Shown: positions 34,938-46,900 of the stretch, in pieces
How positions within the stretch are numbered: the first letter of the stretch is position 1
How the letters are laid out: each line of letters starts with the position of its first letter
Source of the DNA: Mytilus edulis
Taxonomy: Eukaryota; Mollusca; Bivalvia; Mytilida; Mytilidae
DNA length: 64,000 nucleotides
Reading direction: 5' to 3'
NCBI RefSeq assembly: GCF_963676685.1
Contig: NC_092344.1
Span: 101,462,749-101,526,748, forward strand
The notes under the pieces: model-generated
Told to the model about the DNA's origin: nothing
Databases searched by the model: none
The model's input: the letters and a program-made list of their open reading frames with translations, nothing else
Position numbers and translations under genes: made by a program

Positions 34938-36215
34938 TCTGCTGTCCATTCGGGCCATGTGAGCTTTTCTCATCACTTTGCGTCCGGCGTCTTATGTTAA
35001 CTTTTACAAAAAATTTCTCTGAAACTACTGGGTCAAATTAAATCAAACTTGACCACATTCATCATTGGGGTATCTAGTTTAAAAAATGTGTCCGGTGACC
35101 CGGCCAACCAACCAAGATGGCCGCCATGGCTAAAAATAGAACATAGGGGTAAAACGCAGTTTTTGGCTTATAACTCCAAAACCAAAGCATTTAGAGAAAA
35201 TCTGACACGGAGTAAAATTGTTTATTAGGTCAAGATCTATCTGTCCTGAAATTTTCAGATGAATCGGAGAACCCGCTGTTGGGTTGCTGCCCCTGAATTG
35301 GTAATTTTAAGGAAATTTTGCTGTTTTTGGTTATTATCTTGAATATTATTATAGATAGAGATAAACTGTAAAATGCAATAATGTTCAGCAAAGTAAGATT
35401 TACAAACAAGTCAACATGACCGAAATGGTCAGTTGAACCCTTTCGGAGTTATTGCCCTTTATAGTCAATTTTTAACCATTCTTCGTAAATCTTGGTAATC
35501 TTTTACAAAAATTTTCTCCTCTGAAACTACTAGGCCAAATTTAACAAAACTTGGCTACAATCATCTTTGGGGTATCTCGTTTAAAAATTGTGTCCGGTGA
35601 CCCGGCCAACCAACCAAGATGGCCGCCATGGCGAAAAATAAAACATAGGGGTAAAATGCAGTTTTTGGCTTATAACTCGAAAACCAAAGCATTTATAGCA
35701 AATCTGACATGGGGGTAAATTCGTTTATCAGGTCAAGTTCTAACTGCCCATACATTTTCAGATGAATCGGACAACCCGTTGTTGGGTTGCTGCCCCTGAA
35801 TTGGTAATTTTAAGGAAATTTTGCTGTTTTTGTTATTATCTTGAATATTTTTATAGAAAGAGATAAACTGTAAACAGCAATAATGTACAGCAAAGTAAGA
35901 CCTGAAATTAAGGCAACATGACCAAAATGGTCAATTGACCCCCTAAGGAGTTATTGTCCTTTATAGTCAATTTTTAACAATTTTCATAAAATTTGTGAAT
36001 TTTTACTAACATTTTTCACTGAAACTACTGGGCCAAGTTCATTATAGATAGAGATAATTGCAAGCAGCAAGAATGTTCAGTAAAGTAAGATGTACAAACA
36101 CATCACCTTCACCAAAACACAATTTTGGTATAATCCATCTGCTTCCTTTGTTTAGTATTAACATAGACCAAGGTGAGCGACACAGGCTCTAGTTCTATAT
36201 CACATTGTTTCTTCA
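34938..36215 (+). repeat. Bivalve interspersed element with ~502-bp internal tandem units
   Basis: Starts near CGGGCCATGTGAGCTTTTCT with GCGTCCGGCGTC and ends near CAAGGTGAGCGACACAGGCT. Two units repeat at 502-bp spacing (GTGTCCGGTGACCCGGCCAA at 35088 and 35590), each with AAGATGGCCGCCATGGC, GGGTTGCTGCCCCTGAATTG and GAGTTATTG(C/T)CCTTTATAG. A third is truncated after CTGAAACTACTGGGCCAA (36018). I recognise it as a common bivalve repeat. Non-coding. Confidence 0.8.
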
Positions 36216-36485
36216 TAGGACGTTTTCGAGAGACGGAGAAAAACAATTATGTTGATTATGAGCAAATGTTTGTGCCTTGTTACAGACGACCTGCAACTAC
36301 ACCATACATGTACTTTGCTAATGCGCGAATTGGCATTCTATTTTCGCCAATAACTCTTTCATCCGCGCCTCAAACCATATTTCATTTGTGCCTATAATAC
36401 AAGTGAATTGTATAATAACAAAGAATTATGACAAAAACCTTTTTCTTTCTTCTGGTGCAATTAAAATATTGCCTTTTGTTAACAT
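36216..36485. other. No recognisable feature
   Basis: Short stretch between the repeat and the BEN-type exons. Confidence 0.4.
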
Positions 36486-37259
36486 TTACTCAATGTGCCC
36501 CGCCATGCACTGGATCAAACAGCACAATTCCAAACGATTCTGTCTATTGGTACATCGAACATAATTCAGCTTCCTCAAGTTTCTAATTTTATCATTAATA
36601 CACTTTGTTAGCTTGTTCCATTCCTCTTGCTTTTCTTCTCTGGTCTTTCCTTGGAAGAATGAATTGCATACTTGGACCTGAAACAAGATTTGTAATGCTT
36701 ATAATTTACAAACTTTAAATGATACTAGTTTTTAAATTGTAAGCTTACTGTCACTAATGTAATGCTAAATTTTGATTTAAAGATTGATAGGAAACTAAAA
36801 CATGTATTTTATAGTTTGTTCATAAAAACAATTGATTAGACCCAAGTTATAGTGTTTTCTTCAAATATGTATAAGTGAAACATTATTCTGTTTTGACATG
36901 CAACATGCAATTATGATCAATAGCCAAATAAAGCATGCAAATTATGAAGTAATTTAGATTTTAAAATTAAGGATATTTTTTTACTTTATCGATTTAATTT
37001 TTCTCCATATGCTTCTCCATAACAAAAGGTCACAAATGAATCAAAGGCGTTATCAATATCTATTGGTTGTTTAAGAGATTTTACTTTTCAAGGCATACTT
37101 TTTATTTTCATCAAGAGGCCTCTTTTTGTGCTGTGGGTTCCCATACAGCGTGCAATTTTGAATCTCCTCTTTGTTTATTACAAATTCCAGTAAATTGGGT
37201 ACAAGTTTTTCTGGTGTCTTGGTAGTAGCCTTACAAAGATCCAGTTTGGTTTTAATCAT
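36486..37259 (-). CDS. BEN-domain protein, two 3' exons (partial, possible pseudogene)
   Basis: Exon 1 (about 37259-37085) encodes KTPEKLVPNLLEFVINKEEI and GNPQHKKRPLDENKKYALK. Exon 2 (36670-36486) continues with ICNSFFQGKTREEKQEEWNK and CINDKIRNLRK to a stop. A GT donor at 37084-37083 (AAAA|GTAAAA) and an AG acceptor before TATGCAATTC join them in phase across a 414-bp intron. The spliced product reads as a BEN domain: basic-hydrophobic start, PLD motif, then EWxKxxxxINxKxRxLRK. BEN domains bind DNA or mediate protein contacts in chromatin regulators. Just upstream, after acceptor TTATTATGTTGACAG, a second frame reads ELAYVGEAIGLVSK, which looks like the usual lead-in but is out of phase by one base. 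This is either a frameshift in a decayed copy or an assembly error. No further exon was found. Confidence 0.55.
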
Positions 37260-37403
37260 TTGGAAACCAAACCTATAGCCTCTCCAACATATGCAAGTTC
37301 TGTCAACATAATAAAAGTACAGTAAATGTATAATACATATACGAAATTCATATTAATTAGTTAAAAACTGCAAAGAAGAAGCATTCATATCATTTAAATT
37401 TCA

Positions 37404-37434
<31 letters not shown>

Positions 37435-38059
37435 CAAACAAAAATTGCGAAAGCAAATTTACAGATCTACCATTGCTGATGTTCAGACGAATTATATATA
37501 CAGCCAAACGGATCACCCTCATTAACTTTGAAATTGGAGAAGTCCGGGATGACCATATTACTATACCCATGGGATCAGCTATGATATTAAAATAAAACGT
37601 CATGGTTTCAGCTCTAAATTTGACATTCTTAATTTATCGTTCTTGCATTTATTTTGTTTCTTTATTTAAGTTCGTTATTAAGTGGGTTTTTTTACAGTGA
37701 GCGTATATAGCATTTACTTTGCATATGTCCTGTGCTGTCAACGGCTCTGATAGAGTATACAAGGATAACAACTGTCTAACGGTTAGAAGTAAATTTGGTA
37801 TTTCTACATTTTACAATGATAAAAGTGTAACGACTTTAAGTGGGTCATGTTATGAAGACTAACTTAAAATGGCAATGTGTGTATCTCTAAAAGAGAGGTG
37901 AAGGATATCAAAAGGAAATTCATAATACAAACATTTAGTCTTAGATACATGTTTTTTTATTAGTTGTTAGTGCCTTTGAACTAGCTGTCAGTAACTGCGA
38001 GTGCTCTCAGATATGTACTTCGTTTCTTTTTCTTTTTTTTTTTGTTGTTGGGATATACG
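37260..38059. other. No gene; (AT)n microsatellite at 37403-37430
   Basis: A 28-bp AT dinucleotide run is the only clear feature. Confidence 0.5.
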
Positions 38060-38482
38060 AGTACCCGGCCACGTCCACTCTGTGTAGTATTTGTATCCAT
38101 CTGATGCGTTAAGCCTTTTCCAACTGACTTTTAGTTCGTTTTTATGTTGTACTGTTACACCATTGTCCCAGGTTAGGGGACCCCGCCACATCCTGTTTAT
38201 ATGTGCCTGTCCCAAGTCAGGAGCCAGCAATCCAGTGGTTGGTGTGTTATATATTCGTTTTTCGTTCATTTTTTTTGTACTTAAATTTGACCGTTATTTT
38301 TCTTGTTTGAATTGTTTTACATATGTGATTTCCGGGCCTTTTATAGTCGGCTATGCGGTGTGAGCTTGCTCATTGTTGAAACCGTACGGTGACCTATAGT
38401 TGTTAATTTCTATAGTTGTTAATTTTTGTGTCATTTGGTCTCTTCTGGAGAGTTGTCTCATTGGCATTAATACAACATCTTC
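38060..38482 (-). repeat. Dispersed mussel repeat, family B2 (near full length, minus orientation)
   Basis: Plus strand reads ATCCATCTGATGCGTTAAGC, CACCATTGTCCCAGGTTAGG, CCTGTCCCAAGTCAGGAGCC, ACCGTACGGTGACCTATAGT and GAGTTGTCTCATTGGCATTA. The 16-bp segment CTATAGTTGTTAATTT is duplicated in tandem at about 38394-38426, a local slippage event. The frames on both strands here are repeat shadows. Confidence 0.9.
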
Positions 38483-38946
38483 TGATTTATATTGACAACG
38501 CCATGATTAACAAAGAAAAAGAAAAAACAAGAGTACACAAAACACAACATAGAAAAACCAGAACCCCATCAAAATCTGGAGGTGTTCAGGAAAGATTAGT
38601 CGAGCCTGCTCCACATGTGGCACCCGTCGTGTTGCTCGTGTTAGTATACAAATCCGGTGATTAGTCTTATTCTGTATACATCTGGTGTCATCTATGAGAC
38701 TGATATTACATTACCGTGTAACAACTTGCGATGACATCCGTTAAATTTCCGAAGAGAATTTCAAATTCACCTAACTCTTGATTTAATGGCTTCCTTGTGA
38801 GCAGCAGCTCTCGATCTAGGAAATCATGATAGGAAACACATTGGGAGATAAATACTCCGTAAGCAGGCGCGTCACACAAAAAAAAAGAAAAAGGAATGAT
38901 ATTTTAAGTTTCTTTGTCTTATTTCAATGAATCCTACGTGACTTTT

Positions 38947-39032
38947 GGATTCAAGCGTCACTGATGAGTCTTTTGAAGACGAAACGAGCGTCTGGCGTAT
39001 ATACAAAATTTAGTCCTGATATCTATAATGAG
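38947..39032 (-). repeat. Dispersed bivalve repeat, family A (short copy)
   Basis: GGATTCAAGCGTCACTGATG, GACGAAACGAGCGTCTGGCG and CTGATATCTATAATGAGTTT. Confidence 0.85.
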
Positions 39033-39540
39033 TTTAGTTGCATGCTTTCCAAACGAAAGTATGTAATCAGTATTTCTATAATTTTTCTTCATATATTTTT
39101 AACCTACAATTGTTTAGTCCGTTTTGGGGTAATATACAATGTACGTGGCTCGGTACTTATACATCCCGCCATTGTGTTATTGTGCTATAATCATTTTTAT
39201 AATGTGTCATCCTGAACATGTATGAAAAATGTGCCCCTGATAAAAACTTGAGATGATACATGAATGTATTATCAAACTAACAGATAACATGGCCGCAACC
39301 TAACAGTTTCTACAGAACAGTTCCCTTGCTCTTATTTCAAAGATCATGGAATTAAATTTAGTATTTAATAAAACATTCTGATTGTGAATTGCTGCTCTTT
39401 TTTCGTCACAAAAGATGAATGTTTTGCATATAAGCAGATATAAATTTTATGTCACCTCATCGCTTTTCTAATTCGATACGTTTATAGAATATCTAATATC
39501 TGAAACCAAAAAGGATTTTTTTTAATTGATTTGTTGTGTT

Positions 39541-39640
39541 ATTTAAAAGGGAAGTGAAATTAGAATTTAAGGACAGCAAGAGTCGAAAGAAGTTGGACAT
39601 TGAGTGGATTTTAAAGATCAAAGACCAGAAGTAATGGAAA
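39541..39640 (+). other. Possible first exon ending at a strong splice donor
   Basis: A purine-rich stretch ends in AGTA-ATG-GAA-A|GTAAGTACT: an ATG seven bases before an almost ideal donor. This could be a 5' untranslated exon with the start codon at 39634. There is no recognisable promoter or next exon, so support is weak. Confidence 0.15.
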
Positions 39641-40792
39641 GTAAGTACTCATGTTTTGCTCACATATATCATAATAATTATTTTTTGCATCACTCATACC
39701 TACTTTTTTATCTTCTGTTGTTAATTACAAGCTGTTTATAGTGTGAAATAAAACATCTGTATGCATTGATTCTTTTTTATTCAAAAGTACATTCGTACAA
39801 AGACATCCTAATACCACGGAGAACCAAAGTGATAAAGCAAATTATCAAGGCTGTTTCCGCATTTTAATTATATTGAAAACAACATCATTTTGGTTAATAT
39901 TGCATAATAAATGTCGATCATAGGCATGTTTAGAATAAACTTTATATGCATTGTATGTAAATATATCTATTTAAAACATGTGCATCATTTTTCTCCATTC
40001 TACAGGCTTTAAATTAATGTTTGATTTGAAACCTAATTATACGCAAGGACTTTTTTGTTTCATTGCGTGACATCCAGATTAACCTGGTGAATCATTGAGA
40101 TTTACAATGACGTTAATAATTGAAAAAGAAATAGTTATTGCAAAAATACATAACTTGTGCCATTACTTTAAATGAAATAGTATACTTCTGAAAAATATGG
40201 TGCCTATGTATATAATCCATCAGTAAATTTGGTGTAATATGTAGACATTCTGTGCACGAGCCTGAGGTTTTCTTCAATGTGCATGTCAAGCTTCCAATAG
40301 TTTGAACGGCTTTTTCAACCTTCAATGGAAGGTTTTTTATGGTTATTTTGCAAATTGTCCTTCGACCAATAAATACTGGAAATAACAATGATTTCATTTT
40401 TAAACCTACCTCCCATCGAATGATTGGAAAATCCCCTTTGAAACACCATTCAGAATAAAATAAGACAGTTATGTTCCGCGTCAAACCTAGTCTGGCTTGT
40501 CAAAATAAGGGTATTCACCGAATAATACTTTTAGGCACTAGATATAGTTTTCAGGAAAGAAGTTGGTACGATGAAGCCGCTTACTGTCCCTCATAGTTTT
40601 CAGTTTATTGCATACCATAATTCAGATTTTTACATCATTACAGATCGCCGCACGACCATCGACCTTTACTGACACATTATCTATTGATTTGGACTTTGAA
40701 TAATTTATCTTCTTCAGTTTAAAAAAGCGATCTTAATCTACTACACTTGCATATCAACTGCAAATCCGACCCTTATAGTTGACTTGGGTTGA
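39641..40792. other. No recognisable feature
   Basis: The 123-codon minus-strand frame at 40113-40484 shows no motif I recognise. Confidence 0.4.
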
Positions 40793-40880
40793 CTCGGTGA
40801 TCTATAGTTGTTAATGTCTGTGTCATTTTGGTCTTTTGTGGATAGTTGTCTCATTGGCAATCATACCACATCTTCCTTTT
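40793..40880 (-). repeat. Dispersed mussel repeat, family B2 (5' end only)
   Basis: Plus strand CTCGGTGATCTATAGTTGTT through TGGATAGTTGTCTCATTGGC to CCACATCTTCC. It directly abuts the pearl-like element at 40882. Confidence 0.85.
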
Positions 40881-40881
40881 T

Positions 40882-41178
40882 ATGCCCCACCTACGATAGT
40901 AGAGGGGCATTATGTTTTCTGGTCTGTGCGTCCGTCCGTCTGTTCGTTCGTCCGTCCGTCCGTCCGTCTGTCCCGCTTCAGGTTAAAGTTTTTGGTCAAG
41001 GTAGTTTTTGATGAAGTTTAAGTCCAATCGACTTCAAACTTAGTACACATGTCCCCTATGATATGATCTTTCTAATTTTAATGCCAAATTAGAGTTTTTA
41101 CCCCAATTTCACGGTCCACTGAACATGGAAAATGATAGTGCGAGTGGGGCATTCGTGTACTGAGGACACATTCTTGTT
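40882..41178 (+). mobile_element. Pearl-like element with a single core unit
   Basis: Starts ATGCCCCACCTACGATAGTA with the hairpin partner GGGGCAT, continues into a (CCGT)n microsatellite (about 40928-40974) and CCCGCTTCAGGTTAAAGTTT, has one core unit with ACGGTCCACTGAACATGGAA, and ends GGACACATTCTTGTT. The two overlapping frames encoding Arg/Ser/Val runs are microsatellite artefacts. Confidence 0.85.
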
Positions 41179-43039
41179 ATATTGGGTATAGAAATCTGGT
41201 CAACAAATTCTATAGTGATATCCGATGTAGAGAGAGGCGTTTGTAATTGTTGTAAGAGGTAGAAATACCCAGCCACGTCAGGTCAAAGTGCTGACGTTGA
41301 ATTCCTCGTGAGAGAAACATGGCAAACTCTTTAAAATTTGAAAACACGTTATAAATTCTCTACGTCTGAAGCGCTTTTCCTTCACCAGATTACTCAACGC
41401 CGATTAAATGAAACCCAAGGATGTTTACGAACTGAAACAGTTGAAGGACTAGATGACCAATAGCGACATATTCAAAATGCTTTGAATACGTTAAGAGTAC
41501 GATACGTAGGCGTTATCACTTCAATATACCTTCGTCCCAGCCGACCCAATACATAACCCTATATGTACCTTTCTCCTCCTGAAAATATGTATGAAATATT
41601 TCTCACTGAACGTTTAGAACGTAATGTATACATCTACAGCCTTGTCGGAATAAATGTGCTGACAACTGTTGAACTCGGAAGGACGTAATAACGGACAGGG
41701 GTAACATGCCCTATATGCCTGCGCGGTTGCTTATTTGCGAGGCCTACATATAATAGAACATACAATAATATATCTTAAAATGAAATTAAATTCTATTTTT
41801 AAAACATATATATCTTTTGTCTAAAAATATTACTTTTGATATGTTATATATATCAAAAGAATCAAGAAAGATGAAATGTAAAAATAAATGTGCTTTTATG
41901 CTTTTATAATGTATGTTACATTTATTTCTTTTCAATGGTCCAGTTAAAATTTAACTTCAGGAAAATTTTATTGTTATTTTTTTTTCATATTCTGTTATAA
42001 TTTAATCTTTGAATAACCCACAACAATTTCTGTTGTTGGTTTGGAAGGATGTTTTTTTTTTTAGTTACTTGTAATACTACTTTGGTCTGCTCCATGTGAT
42101 AGGGTGTTTTTTGGAACTTTTGATGTTCTACCTACAAGCACATACTGTTTAAAATAGGCTTCCTGGTGCTTCAAACAAGGCTGTTAATTTTAATACTGTA
42201 TGGTTGCCTATAATACTTACGTTCACTTCATTTGAATTTTGGTTGATGTGCATATATTGTCTCCTCGGCAATCATATCACATTTCCTTATTTTTATATCA
42301 AATACGCATTTCGACCAATTATATCACTTCATTGATACTCAAAACCGAAATTATGAATTCAGAAAACACGACAGCCAAAGTAAATGCTGCTGAGAAAACG
42401 AAAAAGGACCAAAATCCATCAAAATCATAACTACAGGAGCCTAACTTATCTTCAGTTTAATATTTGCTTTGGAACATGCATTGGCACATAATTTGTGGAA
42501 GATACACATGTTGACCAAATTGAAAATTTATAAATTTAACTACAATAATTACATTAGATGTATGTTTCATTATAATACGTTATTCTGATTGGCTAACTGC
42601 ACATCACATGCTATTCCTGAAACAATTGTACTAGACAATAACATTTATCACTCATGATGACACGAGGTCCCACAATTAAGTGCACAGGTAAATTAAATGA
42701 AAACTTGATAAAAATCGTGTTTTCATGATACTAGCTAAAAAATGTAATTATAAGTATTGAATGCTTCTTTTTGTAACTTTATAGGGTTGTAAAAGGGTTG
42801 ACCGAAGTACATTTTGTATGAAGCGCGGAATGTAAGGCACTTATTGCTTGCTTTACAATAGGTGTTTCAAGTTGCTATCATCAATTCGTTCACTAGTTCC
42901 ATTCGCAAATTCGTTTTGACTCCATATATGTTAGGTTAATTGCAATCTACTGGCTTTGAATGCTGTACAAATAAAAGCACGAACCAGTATGTTTTTACCT
43001 ATCTTGAGTACCTGATATTCGATTGGATATAAAACTAAG
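41179..43039. other. No gene; AT-rich hairpin at 41833-41859
   Basis: CTTTTGATAT pairs with ATATCAAAAG over a 7-nt loop. Nothing else recognised. Confidence 0.4.
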
Positions 43040-43262
43040 AAGATGTGGTGTGGTTGCCAATGTAACAACTCCTCACAAGAGATCAACTATATGTCATCGT
43101 TCGGCCTTCAACACTAAAGCAAAGCCCATACCACAGTCAGTTATAAAAAGGCCCCACAATTCAAGCGAAAAACATAACGGCCTAATTTACATACAAAATA
43201 ATGAACGATAAACAAATATGGTACACAGTCAAAAACGGCAACCACTGAAATACAGGCTCCTG
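43040..43262 (+). repeat. Dispersed mussel repeat, family B2 (diverged)
   Basis: AAGATGTGGTGTGGTTGCCA, GTTCGGCCTTCAACACTAAA, CATAACGGCCTAATTTACAT and ACTGAAATACAGGCTCCTG. Confidence 0.85.
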
Positions 43263-43289
43263 GTTAAACACGTTTGCAGTATCCGAGCG

Positions 43290-43905
43290 TTTAATTACAC
43301 TTGCATGCTTTTCAAATGCAATGGCTTTCAGTGTCAATTTTTGTTGCGTCGGAATCGTATTGGTATGCCCCATTTATGAATATTATGTTTTCTGGTCTGT
43401 GCGTGCGTCCGTCCGTCTGTCCCGCTTCAGGTTAAAGTTTTTGGTCAAGGTAGTTGTTGAGGAAGCTGAAGTCCAATCAAATTAAAACTTATTACACGTA
43501 TTCCTTATGATACGATCTTTCTCATAATTTTAATGCCAAATTAAGAGTTTTTATCTCAATTTCACGGTACACTTCACACAGAAATGATAGTGCGAGTTGG
43601 GCATCCGTGTACTATGGACACATTCTTGTTCTAAATATTTGTTTTGAACGTGTTTGTTTAATCGAATGGCACTAGTTTCGTGTTGCGTCGGAATCATATG
43701 TTCGTGTATACTATTATTCTTTTGCACGTGTTTGTTTTATCGAATAGCACTCAGTGTCGTGTTGGTTACGTTAGAAACGTATTTTCCTGTATACTTCATT
43801 GCACGTGTGGTTAATCGAATGGTACTCAATGCGGTAGCGTCGGCATTGTACAGTCCTGTATATTTTTTAGCTTCCCGAAATCGATGCGGTACTTCTCTTC
43901 AGTTA
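43290..43905. repeat. Degenerate 70-83-bp tandem array interrupted by a pearl-like element
   Basis: Units contain CACGTGTTTGTTT, ATCGAATGGCACTCAGTGTC and GTTGCGTCGGAATC with instances near 43340, 43685, 43768 and 43837. The first is separated from the rest by the pearl-like insertion (43365-43630). The 85-codon plus-strand frame over it is a by-product. Confidence 0.55.
43365..43630 (+). mobile_element. Pearl-like element, single core unit, degraded 5' hairpin
   Basis: Starts ATGCCCCATTTATGAATATT (the hairpin has decayed), then ATGTTTTCTGGTCTGTGCGT, a short CCGT run, CCCGCTTCAGGTTAAAGTTT and one core unit, ending GGACACATTCTTGTT. Confidence 0.8.
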
Positions 43906-46900
43906 TATTAGATTGTTTAACCTGAAATGGTACTGAAACACACAATTTCGATTAACTTTCATCTGCTATCAAGACTTCTATTTAGTTAGCTTATAATATA
44001 TTAAATAATTCTTCTGCATACATTGTATATAACATCATAATAACGTTCAACCGATTTTGATCAAATGTGGACGGAATCACGCGACATCATGCCCAGTCTG
44101 CCTGACGTCTCCGACAAACAAGTTACCGCAGACGTAGAAGATATAAACTAAGACGCGTGACAGAGATTTTATTTATTTATAAGGTCAAGAGGATTAATAT
44201 TTGTCAATATATATACATATGTTTGTGAGATTATAAACATATCCGTAGTAATAATCATATAACTCACAAAGCATCAGTTTTTATTCTGTTATCTATTGTC
44301 TGATTAAATCATCAAGATTAAATGTGTTACATAACAAAATTGCCAACAAGTATGTGACAAGAGGGACGTCCAAACCCGAAAATAATTGCTGAATTAAAGC
44401 CTAATCAGTCCATCAAATTCCAATCCTTCTTGTATGTTTCTTACCTGGTTTACACCTGTAATTAAATATTACACCTCAACCTTGTTAACAGCTGATAGGG
44501 ATCTACTAAGTCTCTCTATAGCACTGCACTGACGCTATTTAAAGCGACAGACTAAGACAGACGTATCAGAGTTAAATCAGTCAGAAATAATATGGATATA
44601 CCCCCGTGACGTACGACAATACACAAGGACAGTTTATACAGATTGCTCGAGACAGTCCTCATTTATTATCCAAATAAAAATATCACACGGTAAAACTAAT
44701 ATCATTTTATTGTACTGCCGTGAGGAAGATATTAAAAATCCAAGTACGAAAGTTGTTACCTGAATAAAATCAAATAATCGACTTTTTGTAGTAGATTTTG
44801 TCTTTATTTAATAGGAGATGAAATTCTGTTGATTTTACAATTGTATTGAAAGTGGTGTTAGACAGCTCTGGTTGCATAGTATTATGACATAGCTTACAGG
44901 TTATAGTATGTACTGCTCGGGTCAATTGCGCTTATCAACTCTGACGGAGAATTAATATCACTAAGTTTGATTGGTTCGTGTGTTGTTTGTTGTTAGATGA
45001 ATGGGCGGTGATATAAACAGTTATGTTATAAACTATGACTTGGAATTTAAACATAATTTACTAACTACTTACAACTTTTACAATTGCACATGTTCCATTC
45101 ACAAACGAGGATATGAATTCTAGAGATAATACGTGAAAACAACGAAATAAAAATGCGTATTTTAAGAAACTTACAGTGTAAATTCTTGGATGTGTGGAAC
45201 TTTGCATGGTTATTTTGGCGTGAGTATTTTTAATATAATTGATTTAAATATTATCAAAATAAGAAAAGATGACACTTGCATGTATGCTGCTTCAGATTTT
45301 TCGATTCCAAAAAATATTTACGAAATTTTCCAGGTGAAGTGCTTCATACACGTCTTGCATTGTTTATACGGTGTAGATAATAAGTTATGACAAATGTGCA
45401 CTTAAATATTTGAATAAAGTTAGACTAAGGCTATCGTAGTTCATCAAACAAAAATAAATAATTCAACAAACACATTATAAATTTTCTTTGTAAGATATTA
45501 TACTGTATACGCTTGAAAGGAAATGTAAAATAAATAATGTCTGTAGTTTTAAAACAAATTAAAAAAAACACTGATCCAAAGTTTTAAAGAACTATTTTCT
45601 TGGTCATATATGATCTCATATTAATCATTGCCATAGTCAGTTTTTTATCTGAGCATCTTTTGTAGCGTCAACAAACATGATAACAATTGAAGCTTTGCAG
45701 AATCTAAGATTTTTATAAATGACAATCTTCTTCATTTTTGCCTTAATTTCCAGTAGTTTTCTCTTAAACATGTAAAAACGAAATAGCTTGAACTTTGGAG
45801 GAATTCAAATTATATATCTCATTTTACTTCCAACTAGTTTTGAATAATTGGTATTCTAGTTGTTCCACAATTTGCACATCTGACAGAAAGCGACAGAGTA
45901 TAACTTAAAGCTATAATAAAATCAATCTTTTGAACTGTTAACCTTACAACCAAATGACCCCGTATAAAATTGATATGTAAGTTTCACTGTCCAGTAAATC
46001 ACCCGTTGGACATGTCAATATACAAATTAAGGATGTTTAAATGATTATGAATGGAACAGTATAACCAGATATTCCTGTCAAATATCTGTGAATGCATTCC
46101 AGCTCACCGAGCAATATGCAAAGCAGATGATATCATTTTGTTATTTGACAACCAAATGTCGAAGAGCTGTTGGGGATATTGGGAAATGTTTTGAAAACTT
46201 GTTGATTTGTCTGCCTTTATTGTAAGCTAATCATACTTAAATTTGCACCGAGTAATTCTATAATATATTGATGACCATGTCTCGCCGAAGTCTAATATAT
46301 TGCAAATTCAATAATGATGTACATGAACACTGATGGAAGAAATATGTATCATCGAAATATCTGTGAAAAAAAGGGGGATTTTTTTCTACTTCAAGTTACA
46401 ATAATAAAACAATAATTATAATTTCGGAAACCTATTAAAGTTTCACAGCAACGTCTTTAAAATGTATATAAGCAACATTAAAACTTTTTGTATTATATTA
46501 TATCTCTAATTGTATTTTGTGAGTGTTGTATATTGGTGTTGAATGAAGGCATTTTTATCTTATACGAGCAATATCAATATTGTCACTTATATAACTTTTC
46601 AAAATGAAAAGAAATATCTGTTTCTACGTTTTCGAATTATATTTTTGTTCTATAACGCATTACAAAACTAATGGATGATACAAGTATATTCCGAACAGCA
46701 TATAATAACCGATGATACATGAAGATAAAACTTGCGGTATATCTTCAGGCTATATAGTCGTTTGTCATGTAATAAAACATGGCTCGTTTATACATATTCA
46801 ATTCACGTTTATCAGTTTTAGACTTTTAGCAGGCTCATTAATAATGAAACTACAAAAATGTATTTGTAATTATTTTTGTTTCAAATTCTGACAAGATGAA

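Noticed and set aside
40113-40484. 123-codon minus-strand frame
   Set aside because: No known domain, no splice or regulatory context; a chance frame is likely.
44500-44640. TATTTAAA with nearby CRE-like TGACGT, a possible promoter
   Set aside because: No gene or transcript start evidence follows; such AT-rich motifs are expected by chance.
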